Assembly: GCA_023935145.1 (NCBI GenBank) | Contig: CM043705.1 | Coordinates: 20,692,001-20,756,000, forward strand | DNA from: Bretschneidera sinensis | Taxonomy: Eukaryota; Streptophyta; Magnoliopsida; Brassicales; Akaniaceae | Direction of reading: 5' to 3' | Length of the DNA stretch: 64,000 nucleotides | Shown here: piece by piece, positions 23,801 through 32,578 of the stretch | How the letters are laid out: every line of letters begins with the position of its first letter | How positions within the stretch are numbered: the first letter of the stretch is position 1 | Notes under the pieces: generated by a model | Databases searched by the model: none | What the model was told of the DNA's origin: nothing | The model's input: only the letters and a program-made list of their open reading frames with translations | Position numbers and translations under genes: made by a program

Positions 23801-26325
23801 CAACTACAAGCTAGGGATCACATATTAGATGAACTCAAATTTCACTTGAACCGTTCCCAAAGACGCATGAAGGACTATGCGGATAAGAAGCACCGCAAAG
23901 TCGAATTTGAGGTTGGGGATTGGGTCTATATTAAGCTGTGTTCTTATCGTCACAAGTCTTTAGCAAGAAAAGCAAATGAAAAGTTAGCTCCTAAGTTTTT
24001 TGGCCCTTATCAGGTGCTATCTCGAGTTGGCACTGTGGCATACAAGTTGGACTTACCTTCTGCTACCTCCATTCACCCAGTGTTCCATATTTCAGTATTA
24101 AAGAAAGCAGTAGGGATGACTACCAGGCTGCAACCCATTCCTGAGGTTCTTGTAGAAGAGCTAGAGTGGCTGGTGGAACCAGAAGCAGTTGTTGGATTAC
24201 GCTATAATGCACACAGGAAGTTGGAGGTATTAATTAAATGGAGGCATCTTCCGGATTTTGAGACTTCCTGGGAAGAATTCGAGTTTCTCAACGAGCAATT
24301 TCCCACCTTTCACCTTGAGGACAAGGTGAGAGTCCGAGGGGGCGGTATTGATAGGCCATTGATTAAGAGCACTTATGTGCGGCAAAGACCCAACAAAGGA
24401 ATGTAGGTCTAGTTGCAGGGGAAACTTCTAAATTCTGTTAGCAGGGAGTTAGTTAGATGAGCTGGCTTTGAGCTAGCTTTGTTGAGTTTGTTATTTTCAG
24501 CTGATCCTTCAAGATTAAATAACAGTAGGGAGAGGAGGGGAGAGGCAGACAATTGGTGAGATCAAAGGGAGAGACTAGGCTCTCGAAATCCTAGCTTCAC
24601 TATTTTCTCTGTATTTCACTACTATCATTGATTAATATCATACAAATTTCCCTATTCTAACTACATTCTTACTTCTTTTCTATTATAAGCATACAAAATT
24701 CATTAATCTGTAAACAGAGTTCTATCAGAAAACCCCTTCAATTGAACATTGCATAAAACTAGATGTGATCAGCTTCCCTCCTACATGGACATGATTATAA
24801 TCTCTAAAACCACAGTGCATCTGTAACTACTATCTTTTCAAATTCTAGATATACAAATAAATTGCTATTCCTGATGAAGACACATTCAATGTCTTCATTC
24901 TACCATAGAAGTACATCAACTATCCAGCATGTCTTCCTAGTTCCTTTCTTAAATTCAGTTAAGTTAGAACATTCCTCACTATAAATAACCCAGTCGTTAA
25001 AAATTGCACATAATTTCAAAATTTGAATCAAGGTCACTCCAAAAGAGATGAAACCACATAAATTTTGGAATAGCACTTGATACTAAATTCATTCAGCTAC
25101 CAAACAAATAGTAAATGTCCAAGCAAATTTTTGCAGAGACTAGGAGACAGTTCCATCATCAACCTATATTCATAATCATGTAGAAGACATCTCAAGCTCG
25201 TACCTGTCTATAACTGATATAACATATAAGAACTGCAATGCCGCACCGATGGCAAATGCAACTCCCCAGAAAAACTGTTCGCACCAGAAACATAAGACAC
25301 TAACTACAGCAAGGTAAGTGGTTAAAATGTGCACCGAGATCTTCATCATTTCGTTCACACAAGAACCAAGCAATAACAACCACATCCACCCAAGAACAGC
25401 CCCGGCGCCACCAGCAATAGCATAAAGAGGCCAATAATTCTCTGTCAATCCAGGATGATTCTCCAAGAATCTATTTGTGTATCTATCAATGTTTAGCCTA
25501 TCTGATTTCTTAAACCTATTGAGTCCAAGAACTGTGAGAACAAATCCTAAACAGATCAAATGAATTATAAATATCCCCAACCAAAAGACATCGCGCCAAT
25601 GACGCGACTCACTGGCAAGTGTTTGACTACCGTCTGCGCTTCTTCGACTCCTCCCTACACTCTAGAATTCTCAAAAAGCCAAAAAAAAAAAAAAAAGAGA
25701 GAGAAAACAATCAGATCGGGAATTGTTAATATTAAGAGGAAAAAAAAGGATAAAACACGAATTCAACTAAACAAAAATGATGGAAGATTATGATTATGAG
25801 GTTCACAGTAGACAATAAAGTCGATTTGAAATTCTAATAATCGTAAAATCCAAAACAAAAAGTAGAACTCATGTTGATAACCAACTTAAACCATGATCTT
25901 AATTATCAGAAACTTTATGTCATTGACTGACAAACCAAACAGAATTGATTGAAAAACCGTAAATCTTTACTGAAACGTTTTACTATTTGGATAATTAATC
26001 GCATACCGTTAAGTGATTAGAGCCGTGAAAATAAAGCAAATATTTTATGTTAATGCAGAACAAAACGAACTGAACCGAAATGTAGTCCGTAAAAACACGA
26101 CCTTATTAAAAAGAATTTCGATTGACCGGAATTTTGAATCGAAGTGACCACAAAGTTGTGAAATTAATCTAAAAGCTTCACTCTTTTGACATCAAAATGA
26201 ATTGAACCAAACATTAATCACTCAACTAAATGGGATACCCAAGCGAGAGAGAAAGAGAGGATTACCTGATAAACAGTGGAGATGGAGGCGGAATCGGAGG
26301 AGGAGATGCTATGAGAGTCGCTCAT
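14817..26325 (-). CDS. Choline transporter-like protein (CTL/SLC44 family), 7 exons
   Basis: A host gene assembled from splice sites. Exons on the minus strand: 26325-26266, 25661-25204, 19059-18876, 18732-18508, 18351-18235, 16275-16042 and 15032-14817. All introns are GT-AG and the phases agree, giving 1494 nt (497 codons plus stop) without an internal stop. The start [16 protein letters not shown] is a Ser-rich cytosolic tail; an upstream in-frame ATG at 26403 exists but looks like 5' UTR. About ten membrane segments follow (for example [39 protein letters not shown]). Conserved blocks include [32 protein letters not shown] and [12 protein letters not shown], characteristic of the plant choline transporter-like (PF04515) family. 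Length is normal for the shorter plant subfamily. These are integral membrane proteins linked to choline and phospholipid transport and vesicle traffic. Intron 2 (6.1 kb) contains element C. Confidence 0.9.
16276..18234. other. Intron 5 of the choline transporter-like gene
   Basis: About 1.96 kb of AT-rich sequence between a GT donor at 18234 and an AG acceptor beside 16275. No transposon boundary, RNA gene or open frame of note is visible. Confidence 0.6.
19319..19696 (+). repeat. 5' LTR of element C
   Basis: 378 bp, starts TGATAGGCC and ends TTCTATCA. Nearly identical to 24349-24727. It includes a short internal duplication of 'gagctggcttt' near 19427-19450. Confidence 0.95.
19700..19711 (+). 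other. Primer-binding site of element C (Met tRNA type)
   Basis: TGATATCAAAGC lies three bases after the 5' LTR. It matches the initiator Met tRNA complement TGGTATCAGAGC except for two G-to-A changes, which again fits a deamination pattern. Confidence 0.75.
19729..21433 (+). pseudogene. Gag and protease of element C, frameshifted
   Basis: ATG at 19729 opens a heptad-rich coiled-coil segment (repeats of [14 protein letters not shown] type). The frame ends at 20016, but the protein continues in the next frame from about 19990 with [20 protein letters not shown], so one frameshift lies between 19979 and 20016. The retrotransposon gag domain follows ([19 protein letters not shown]). A Reina-type zinc knuckle is [15 protein letters not shown] (about 20820). 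The protease has [11 protein letters not shown] (about 21062), where the usual Ser/Thr after Asp is Cys, and VILGMQWL. An in-frame TAG at 21431-21433 separates it from the polymerase frame, which continues in the same register. Confidence 0.85.
21452..24406 (+). pseudogene. Pol of element C: reverse transcriptase, RNase H, integrase, chromodomain
   Basis: Same frame as gag-protease. Reverse transcriptase: [16 protein letters not shown] (about 21760), [12 protein letters not shown], and the catalytic motif FFDDILIYS (about 22083). RNase [16 protein letters not shown] (about 22520) and [11 protein letters not shown] (about 22830). Integrase: [20 protein letters not shown] with CSVCQQNK; core [29 protein letters not shown]. 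The C-terminus [20 protein letters not shown] (about 24220) is a chromodomain, which in this clade guides insertion to chromatin marks. In-frame stops occur at 22976 (TGA) and 23390 (TAA), besides the TAG at 21431. The end overlaps the 3' LTR by 58 bases. Confidence 0.9.
24335..24348 (+). other. Polypurine tract of element C
   Basis: 'gagggggcggtat' immediately precedes the 3' LTR at 24349. Confidence 0.8.
24349..24727 (+). repeat. 3' LTR of element C
   Basis: 379 bp, TG...CA. By eye it differs from the 5' LTR at four single-base positions (for example 'ggcaaaggcc' against 'ggcaaagacc') plus one extra G near 24420. Confidence 0.95.
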
Positions 26326-27236
26326 GGTTGAGATTAACTGATTCTTATCAAAGCATTGTTTTGGATCAAATGGTTGACAGAGATAAATACTGAAATTTGT
26401 CAAAGGTAAAAGAGAGAGAAAGTGAATGAAGAAAACGTGAAGAACAGGGCAAATAGTGAAAGGGAGAAGTCAAAGTTGGGTTAATGATTTTTTTTTTTTC
26501 CCTTCGAAGAATGGAGAAGAAGAAATCAGGAAAAGTTGGCGAAATGTCGAGGGGAAACTGAAAGGAAAATGTCTCAACGGTTACTTACAAGATAGAGGCA
26601 TCAATTTGGATTTTGGAGTCCGAGAGATTTGCGAAAATGTCGTCCTTTGCTAATTTGCTATGCTTCTGATAAAAAATTGTTCTTGGTTAGATTCAATGGT
26701 TTAAAACTGATAATTTTAAAAGTTTTTATTGATAACTTGAATGAATGTGCAAGATTTAAAAATTGATACTATCAATAAAATTTTAAGATTATTAATAAAT
26801 ATTTTAATTAGTTTAAAACCAAACCAGTTAAAAAAAAATCGCTTCTAATTGTCACTCTCTGTGAGGGATTTATTGAATGGGAAAGATCGAAACACGGTTT
26901 CTAGAGCCATGTGCTCTGTAATTTTTTTGAAAAAATTGCATAGTGGATAGAACTCATTCTATTTAAGTTTTTAAGCTACTTAATTTTTTTTAAAACTTCG
27001 AATTAATTATATTGTATCTTTTCATCAATTTAATATTTATTATTTTAAAATAATTTAATGTCTATGTTGAATATATTCAAATAAATTCTATGAATTATTT
27101 GAAATTTATCTAATATATTTTTATTAATTTTCTATTTGCGCATTATTTATTGTGGTTTTATAATTTATTTGAATAGTAAAATATTAAAAAAATATTTCAT
27201 TAAAAATTTTAATTTTATTAATATAATACATTTATA
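26326..27236. promoter_or_regulatory. Upstream region of the choline transporter-like gene
   Basis: This holds the presumed 5' UTR and promoter of the minus-strand gene starting at 26325, including a GA-rich stretch at 26404-26425 (CT-rich on the gene strand, common in plant 5' UTRs). I cannot place a TATA box or transcription start with confidence. Farther out it becomes AT-rich without genes. Confidence 0.4.
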
Positions 27237-27249
27237 TCTATACTATTAA

Positions 27250-27658
27250 TCTATATACTTACTATTAATAAAGCCAGAACCTCATTTGGTGTCCACCCCT
27301 CAAAATATCCCATAAACTTTTACTTAAATATATAAATCAAATATTTAACTAAGATTATGTATGTCAATTGACTCCAACTCTTCATATTTTTTTCTCATAT
27401 TTTTCTCACACACTATTCTATTCAGACTTGACTTGACTTTTTTATTCTCTTTATCTCTCTTATCTTCACCATGTTGATTTTCTATATTTTTTTTATTTTC
27501 TTCACATTTTCAATTGTTATTATTTCTTTTTATGATTCTAATTGAATTGTTTTTCTCTTGAGTTATTTTGCGGTTCAGTTTTCTAATAAAAAATATTTTA
27601 TTATTATCACATAAAAAAATACAGATCAACACACACGTAATGTGTGTTGAGATGCTAG
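27250..27658 (+). mobile_element. Short non-autonomous Helitron
   Basis: The left end reads A|TCTATATACTTACTATTAA, with AATAAAGCC following, a common plant Helitron terminus (a second candidate TC start is at 27237). The right end has a 10-bp hairpin TCAACACACA / TGTGTGTTGA (27626-27635 and 27641-27650), then a short spacer and CTAG at 27655-27658, followed by T. This fits the Helitron rules: insertion between A and T, 5' TC, 3' CTRR preceded by a hairpin, no target duplication. About 0.41 kb with no Rep/helicase, so mobilised in trans. Confidence 0.65.
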
Positions 27659-28840
27659 TTTTATAAATATAAAAAAAAATCATAGTCAAATTATTTATAC
27701 TATTAAATCTGTAAGACACTTTGGTTGATGAATAATATTAAAAGAAAAATTGTATTGCAACGAATTAAAATTTTGAGTATTTTTAACGTCAAATTCGTAA
27801 TTTAAAAATCTAAATTAAGAATAAAGGATACAATTTTTCATAATTTTAATTATAATATATACTTTTTGTTCTAGGTTACCTGGAAGGTATTTGCAAGTAT
27901 ATGCTTGGAATTTTCCTCCCTTAACACAATCCCAAGTAATAAAATGGGTAGATTTGAAACTGGAAAGTGCTGTGTTGGAAAAGCATGCTTTAGGATGGAG
28001 CAAGAAATAATTGCGTACAAAGAGAGTTAGGCGGGGAATATTGAGGTAATCATAAAAAAAGTAATCCTTCTGAGAATTTTAGACGGCAGCACAGCAAGAG
28101 CATATACCATCAGCATAAAAAAAGATTAATAAAAATGTGTTTAAAAATATGGTATTTTGTCTTATCTGAGATTCTGAGTTATTCTCTTTATCCGTAAATC
28201 CTCCTCCTTGTCCATTTCAATAACCATTTTAATGAAAGCGACTGATTAAAGGGATGAATCCATGATTGTAACGAGTTAAATTAAGAATTTTTTTTTATAT
28301 GGAATAAAAATTTAATAAATAATTTTTTAAAAATTTTATTAATAATATTTATATATTATTAATAAAATTTTAAAATATTATCATTTAAATTTTTATTAAT
28401 GTAAAATTTTAATTTACATTCAATATAATTAAAAATATTTCGACAAAAAGAGGTAATTGATAAGCATGCTTTTTGCCACGTTGCACTTTTGGGTCATTTG
28501 AAAACACTGATTGCAAGGATTTTATATGGATTTTGGCATAGAGTAGCCAAGCTCTGGTTTAATTATTAAAATGAATGTCAATTTTGTTGAATGTATGTAA
28601 ACGCAAGGATGTTTCCTATCGACTTTGTTCTTCCAAATGTTTTTTTTTTTTTTTTTATAATTTCTTTCAACTGGGATTTAAAAAAATGATGGATTTGTTG
28701 ACCGTTGTTGTGATTGCGATAGAATTACTGCAAAGTACAAACCAGTCATTTTTAGAGTGCTCGGTGGGTGGGCAAAGGCGAAAAGAGTATTTGTATAATG
28801 TGATATCATGTTTGACCAGAAAATGTAATACCCCTTCTAG
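27659..28840. other. AT-rich intergenic sequence with a palindrome at 28329-28371
   Basis: No credible gene is seen. A near-perfect AT palindrome of about 43 bases (arms 'aaaattttattaataatat') could form a long hairpin, as in the centre of a small inverted-repeat element. A poly-T run lies at 28640-28657. Confidence 0.4.
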
Positions 28841-29330
28841 GTATGCATAGAGTAAAATCGAATTAAATCGAGTTTGAATATTAAATTATTTAAATTTAAT
28901 TTAATTTAAAATATATAAATTTAATTTTAATTTTAAAATTTAAATTTGAATTCGAATTCGATAACAAATGAACAAATTGAGTCAAATCGAGTTTGAATAT
29001 TAAAATATTTGAATTCGATTTAATTTAAAATATATAGGTTTAAATTTGATTTTAAAATTTAGATTTGAGTTCGAATTCGATAACAAACGAGTTAATTTAA
29101 ATTCGAACTCGAGCCTGAATCTTAAATTATTTATTCGAGTTCGAACTTGAATTATAATTTTAATAAATAAAAATTAAATAAATATTAGTTCGAGTTCGAT
29201 AATACCTTATCGAACAAAACCTTAAAGTATTTGACCTTAACTTTTAGAGTTGATCTCGATTCGAGCTCGATCGAACTGAACTTTCATAATAGCTCAATAA
29301 AAGCTTGATTCAATTTCAACCCTACTCACT
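28841..29330. repeat. Tandemly duplicated TCGA-rich repeat, possibly hAT-derived
   Basis: A unit of about 119 bp beginning 'aaatcgagtttgaatatta' occurs at 28865 and again at 28984, with diverged continuation to about 29300 rich in 'ttcgaattcgata' and 'gagttcgaactcga' motifs. The right end, read on the minus strand, begins 'tagggttga', similar to hAT terminal repeats, and the left has 'taggtatgca'. I see no transposase. The class is uncertain. Confidence 0.35.
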
Positions 29331-30299
29331 TCACTTTAAAATTAAGTAAAACTAGAGGCATAAGTCTTTACGTAAGTTTTTGTTAAATATTGTTTAAGAA
29401 ACTGAGAAGCAAACAAAAACTAAGTATAGTTGTATAACATTAGCATAGTTTGAGTTAGATAATATTAATACAAAAATGAAACGTAAAAAACTAAAAAAAA
29501 ATGGATTTGTTCAAAACATCTTCAAGGCTTCTAATTAACTTTTAAGATTAAAAAAAAATGTGTAAATGTGTTAACTTGTATTTTTAGCAATTCAAATTAT
29601 CTTATAAAATTAAATAAAGTGTGTCAAAAAAAGTATAATCTTTCTTTTTTATTTTAGAGACCATTACACATTATCTGCTTAAACTCAAACTGCATGAACA
29701 TTGTTGAAGTTATTTTTCTTATGAATGCTTTAATTTTTGTTACAAAAAATATATTAATAAAATTAAAAATAATAATGATTAGACAATGAGATTATGTCAA
29801 CTTAAATATAGAGATACGCGGAAGAATTGTCCTTAGATGTAAATTTCGTGTCTCCAGAATTTTTGACTTGGCACATTTGGTCTCAACGCGTGTACTTTTT
29901 AGGATTCAATGCAATCATTTGTATGAACGCGCATCTACTACAAAGGCTAGAGGATTGCTATTGAAAATTCATTGCTTTTGAGAAGAGATGGGTTGTTCGA
30001 TGTGTGTTTTTATAAGCTCTTGGACTTATGAGTTATAAGCCCTCTAAATGGTAAAATTATAGGTAAGATAATGACCCAATGGCTAGTGACTTAATGGTCA
30101 AATGGCTAGTAGCTTAAATGTGAGTCACTGACCTTATTAAGACCCTAACGATTAATTTGGCCCAATATTTCCAATGGCTAATTGGATTATAACGGTCAGT
30201 TATACAAAAAGTTAATGTTTTGAAACACTTTAAAAAAAAAAAAAGATAACAAACGTGAGAGACATAAACAACTTAGGAGTGTCATCTCTAACTGATCTC
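29331..30299. other. No gene seen: AT-rich spacer left of element D
   Basis: Contains poly-A runs and fragments such as 'ttggcccaatatttcc' that could be decayed LTR sequence. No open frame of note. The left end of D's 3' LTR fades out here, near 30250-30300. Confidence 0.4.
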
Positions 30300-30751
30300 C
30301 GATGACTCTCCGATGCCAATGTCAGTGTAAGGGTTTAGGAAAATAGAGAGTTGGGATGCTAGTATCTTAGTGATTAGCTTGAATTTGAAGATATGATCAG
30401 ATTCACATACCTTGGGCTTTTTATAATGATCCAAGGGCAAGTTGACCACGTGCTTGGGATTGTGCGATCCCTGAGATCTCGTTTCTCTAGCGAAGGGTCT
30501 TATCGCGTGCTCAAGGATGACTCAATCCTTGAAATCATGCTTACATTTTTGCATGTGAGAAGTCTGTGAATGGTGACGGCTTCGTCAGCCACTTGGCCAC
30601 GTGTCATCCGATTATACGAAGGGAGCTATCCACGTGTTATCAAGCTATTAGAGAGTCTGCTATTGGTGCAGCCACATGTCATCTGATCATTGGATGGAGA
30701 GCCATCCACGTGTTACCAAGCTACTGAATGATGAATTTGTTTATTGTATCA
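30300..30751 (-). repeat. 3' LTR of element D, outer end eroded
   Basis: On the minus strand it begins TGATACAATAAAC at 30751 next to the polypurine tract. It matches 40330-40779 over about 450 bp. Its U3 carries repeated G-box cores (CACGTG at 30447, 30598, 30631, 30707 and CACATG at 30673). A minus-strand TATA-like 'ttataaaaag' lies at about 30418-30427. The part matching 40222-40320 is not clearly present. Confidence 0.8.
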
Positions 30752-30769
30752 GAGGCCCCCCATTTCTTT
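30752..30769 (-). other. Polypurine tract of element D
   Basis: On the minus strand 'aaagaaatggggggcctc' ends exactly where the 3' LTR begins. Confidence 0.75.
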
Positions 30770-30849
30770 AAGTATATTTATGTGCTTGAGGAAGTACAAT
30801 AGAGCTTCGTGCCATTGGTTACGAGCTCCGACTTGTGAGGCTTAAGGCT

Positions 30850-31905
30850 GAGCATGTGGATCTCAGTCAGAATGCTTGGCCTTGGAGGTGTAGGATCGAG
30901 CGTTTGAATAGCAGTCAATATGCTCGGCCTAAGAGATATGTGATTGAGAATTTGAGTAGTAGTCAATATGTTCGGCCTTGAAGACATGGAACCGAGCATT
31001 AGAGAAGCAGTCAATATGCTCGGCCTTGGAGACATAGGACCGAGCATTTGAGCAGCAGTCAATATGCTCGACCTTGGAGACGTGGGACCGTGCATTTAAT
31101 CAACAGTTAATATACTCGGCCTTAGAGACATGTGACCAAGCATTTGAGCAGCAATCAATATGCTTGGCTTTGGAGACGTGGGACCGAGCATTTGAGCGGC
31201 AATCAATATGCTCGGCTTTAGAGACATGGGATCAAGTATTTGAGCGATAGTTAGTATACTCGGCCTTGGAGACGTGGGATCGAGCATTTAAGTAGCAGTC
31301 AGTATGCTCGACCATAGAGATGTGGGACCAACCATTTGAGCAGCAGTCAATATGCTCGACCTTGGAGACGTGGGACTGACCATTTGAGCAGCAGTCAATA
31401 TGTTCGGCCTTGGAGACATGGGACCGAGCATTTGAGAAGCAATCAATATGCTCGGTCTTTGAGACGTGAGACCGAGCATTTGAGTAGCAGTTAATATGCT
31501 CGGCCTTAGAGACATGTTACTGAGCATTTAGGCTGCAGTCAATATGCTTGGCCTTGGAGACATGAGACTGAGCATTTGAGCAGCAATCAATATGCTCGGG
31601 TTTGGAGACGTGGGACTGAGCATTAAAGCAGCAGTCAAAATGCTCGGCCTTGGAAATATGTGACCAAGTATTTTAGTAGCTGTCATAATACTCGGCCTTG
31701 GAAACGTGGGACCGAGCATTTGAGCAGCAGTCAAAATGCTCGGCCTTAGAGACGTTGGTCGAGCATTTGAGCAGCAGTCAAAATGCTTAGCTTTGGAGAC
31801 GTAGGGACCGAGCATTTGAATAACAGTCAATATGCTCGGCCTTGAAAATGTGGGATCGAGCATTTGAGCAGTAGTCAATATGCTCGGCCTTGGAGACCTT
31901 TGACG
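30850..31905 (-). repeat. Array of about 22 copies of a 48-bp minisatellite
   Basis: A 48-bp unit is repeated head to tail with moderate divergence. Each unit contains the inverted arms TGCTCGG and CCGAGCA separated by about 16 bases, so each can fold into a hairpin. Because 48 is a multiple of three, the minus strand reads as a diverging 16-residue repeat around MLGPTSPRPSILTAAQ, but stops interrupt it and a protein is unlikely. The array lies between D's 3' LTR and the antisense ORF's promoter. Arrays between the late ORF and 3' LTR are known in Tat/Ogre elements. Confidence 0.9.
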
Positions 31906-32340
31906 AGGATTGGGTCTGTACGATTTTTTGGGCTATATAGGGGACTTTTTACTTTGGGCCCATGGAAAACGCTTTTGGTTTTGGCCTATGGAATACTTTT
32001 TCGTTTTGGGGCCCATGAGAACTCTTTTGTTTCAGGCTTATGGGAGACCTTTTCGTTCTGGGACCATAGAAGACTTTGGGATGCTTTTAGAACATTAAAT
32101 GTTGGGTCATTAAATGTTAGAACTTGTGCTGTCGTTTCGTGGAGTGTAATGGCGGCACATGCCATTGATTGTACGCCTTTAGCAGCTTTGGGGAGTGCAA
32201 CGGTGCCTTAGTTATGCCAAATATCGAGTTTCTTTAGCTAGGGAAGTCTTGAGGAGTGTAACGATACCTTGTTTATGCAAAACATTGCGTCTTAGCAATT
32301 GGGGATGAGTTAATTTCCCTCGTTAGTCATGCTTGAGCTT

Positions 32341-32349
32341 CTATATAAG
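32341..32349 (+). promoter_or_regulatory. TATA box for the antisense ORF of element D
   Basis: 'ctatataag' on the plus strand stands 238 bases before the ATG at 32579, preceded by mixed sequence and followed by a T/C-rich leader. It is oriented opposite to the element's own pol transcription. Confidence 0.55.
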
Positions 32350-32578
32350 AGAATAGTTTCCTATCATTTCTTCACTTCATTTTATTTGTATTCAGAGAGA
32401 AACTTTGAGAGCCCTCGGGGTTAGCTTGAGATTGAAAAAGCTCGAAGTCAATTGGAATTTTGAGTTCTTTTATCGTGGGGAAGATCGAAGTACGAGTAGA
32501 GGAAGAAATTGCTTTTCTGAAGTGCTCAGAGTCATCACGGGGATCTACCTTTGGTGAGTCTTTCTGTTTCACTTTACA

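Larger units (their letters stand above)
19319..24727 (+). mobile_element. Element C: complete Reina-type Ty3 chromovirus in intron 2
   Basis: Boundaries are exact: 378/379-bp LTRs with TG...CA ends and a perfect 5-bp target duplication GAAAA at 19314-19318 and 24728-24732. The total of 5.4 kb, short LTRs, a single gag-pol frame and a C-terminal chromodomain are typical of Reina-clade plant chromoviruses. It lies antisense to the host gene inside intron 2. By eye the two LTRs differ by four substitutions and one 1-bp indel (about 1.1 percent), so insertion is recent. The coding frame nonetheless has one frameshift and three in-frame stops. Confidence 0.95.

Noticed and set aside
28575..28850. 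91-codon plus-strand frame
   Set aside because: It contains a poly-T-derived Phe run, no recognisable domain and no supporting context.
30778..31878. Chain of minus-strand open frames coding for a 16-residue repeat protein
   Set aside because: The open frames result from a period divisible by three; stops occur at several units, there is no consistent start, and the sequence lies in the non-coding 3' part of element D.
30850..31905. CRISPR-like regular array
   Set aside because: The repeats are contiguous 48-bp units without unique spacers, in a plant retrotransposon. It is a minisatellite.
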